A program made the translations under genes and the position numbers. The notes under the pieces are model-generated. The model searched no databases. It was given only the letters and a program-made list of their open reading frames with translations, and was not told the DNA's origin. A stretch of 5,020 bases of DNA from a bacterium UBA1790. GTDB taxonomy: Bacteria; Bacteroidota; Bacteroidia; Bacteroidales; Muribaculaceae. Below are positions 4,584 through 5,020 of the stretch, one piece after another; the stretch's first letter is position 1; every line of letters begins with the position of its first letter. Location: the NCBI GenBank assembly GCA_002314465.1, contig DCGA01000130.1, positions 922-5,941 of the forward strand, written 5' to 3'.

Positions 4584-5020
4584 ATGAAAGTACTGAAATT
4601 TGGCGGAACATCGGTTGGCTCAGTAGAAAGCCTCCTGAATGTAAAAAAAATAGTAGAAACATGCGACGAACAGGTAATCGTAGCCGTATCGGCACTGGGT
4701 GGTGTTACCAACCAGTTGCTTGAGATGTGCGAGATGGCTCTGAACCACGACGGCGCTTGGGAACCCATCCTTGAGCGCGTGAAGCAACGCCACATGGACA
4801 TCATCGACGCTGTAGTCCCCGAGGCAGCACAGGCACAGTGCAAGGCTGTGATTGAGCAGTTCATGGAGGGCAACCTGCGCTCTTACTACGGCACACTGCA
4901 GGTCAACGAAGACCTTGACGAGGTGGTAGTAGGTCAACTGCGCGACGCCATCGTGTGTCATGGCGAAATCATGTCGAGCGCCATCGTTTCGTGCATGATA
5001 GAAAACGCCACACCCCACTT
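4584..5020 (+). CDS. thrA: Aspartokinase, probably bifunctional aspartokinase/homoserine dehydrogenase, N-terminal part (cut by window edge)
   Basis: Aspartokinase phosphorylates aspartate with ATP, the entry step to threonine, methionine, lysine and isoleucine synthesis. The first 145 codons are visible and the frame is open to the window end. The N-terminus MKVLKFGGTSVGSVESLL is the diagnostic KFGGTSV phosphate-binding signature (residues 5-11). VIVAVSALGGVTNQLLEM (31-48) is the conserved VVVSA-type strand and loop. RDAIVCHGEIMSSAIV (119-134) corresponds to the substrate-binding GE-S region, where many relatives read GERLS. The ATG at 4584 is the only start giving this N-terminus. The sequence resembles the ThrA proteins I recall from Bacteroides more than single-function LysC, but the dehydrogenase domain lies outside the window, so thrA is tentative. 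No threonine leader peptide or attenuator is evident in the 98-base upstream gap. Confidence 0.85.
   Translation, partial: MKVLKFGGTSVGSVESLLNVKKIVETCDEQVIVAVSALGGVTNQLLEMCEMALNHDGAWEPILERVKQRHMDIIDAVVPEAAQAQCKAVIEQFMEGNLRSYYGTLQVNEDLDEVVVGQLRDAIVCHGEIMSSAIVSCMIENATPH

Overview
The window looks like chromosomal DNA from a Bacteroidales bacterium, probably a gut member such as Muribaculaceae or Prevotellaceae (family level is a guess). The signs are promoters of the Bacteroidetes type (TTTG, about 20 bases, TAnnTTTG), few recognisable Shine-Dalgarno sites, and proteins that read like Bacteroidales versions of RecR, a family 2 glycosyltransferase with its usual C-terminal tail, a GNAT acetyltransferase, YqgE and aspartokinase.

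Layout. Positions 1-1129 hold a leftward pair: a type II pantothenate kinase (coaW, GTG start) followed by recR, overlapping by one base and cut by the window edge. A 190-base divergent spacer leads to a rightward pair: a glycosyltransferase (1320-2432) and, 7 bases on, a GNAT acetyltransferase (2440-2952). At 3895-4485 lies yqgE, leftward and therefore convergent with that pair. A 98-base divergent spacer then leads to the first 145 codons of an aspartokinase, probably the bifunctional thrA, cut by the right edge. These are ordinary housekeeping genes.

The unusual part is the convergent gap, 2953-3894. It is filled almost exactly by a composite element, 2980-3881, about 900 bases. In its centre is a small gene for a GxxExxY-family protein of the PD-(D/E)XK nuclease fold, with its own strong Bacteroidetes promoter. 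On each side of the gene are about 204 bases arranged as mirror images. The inner 42 bases are a sequence-conserved inverted repeat (37 of 42 identical). Outside each repeat sits a mini-hairpin with a three-base loop. Outside that is a 130-base structure in which a 15-base outer stem encloses three hairpin arms, like a cloverleaf. Each side ends in the same 9-base word. The two cloverleafs differ strongly in sequence, but their outer stems sit at identical distances from the element ends. This suggests that the fold, rather than the sequence, has been kept. The gene is about 43% G+C by hand count, lower than its neighbours.

My reading is that 2980-3881 is a mobile or formerly mobile, structure-recognised element carrying a nuclease, inserted at a safe site between two convergent transcription units. 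I know of no described element with this architecture, but I could not search for one. The mechanism and mobility are inference. The repeats, stems and gene are seen directly.
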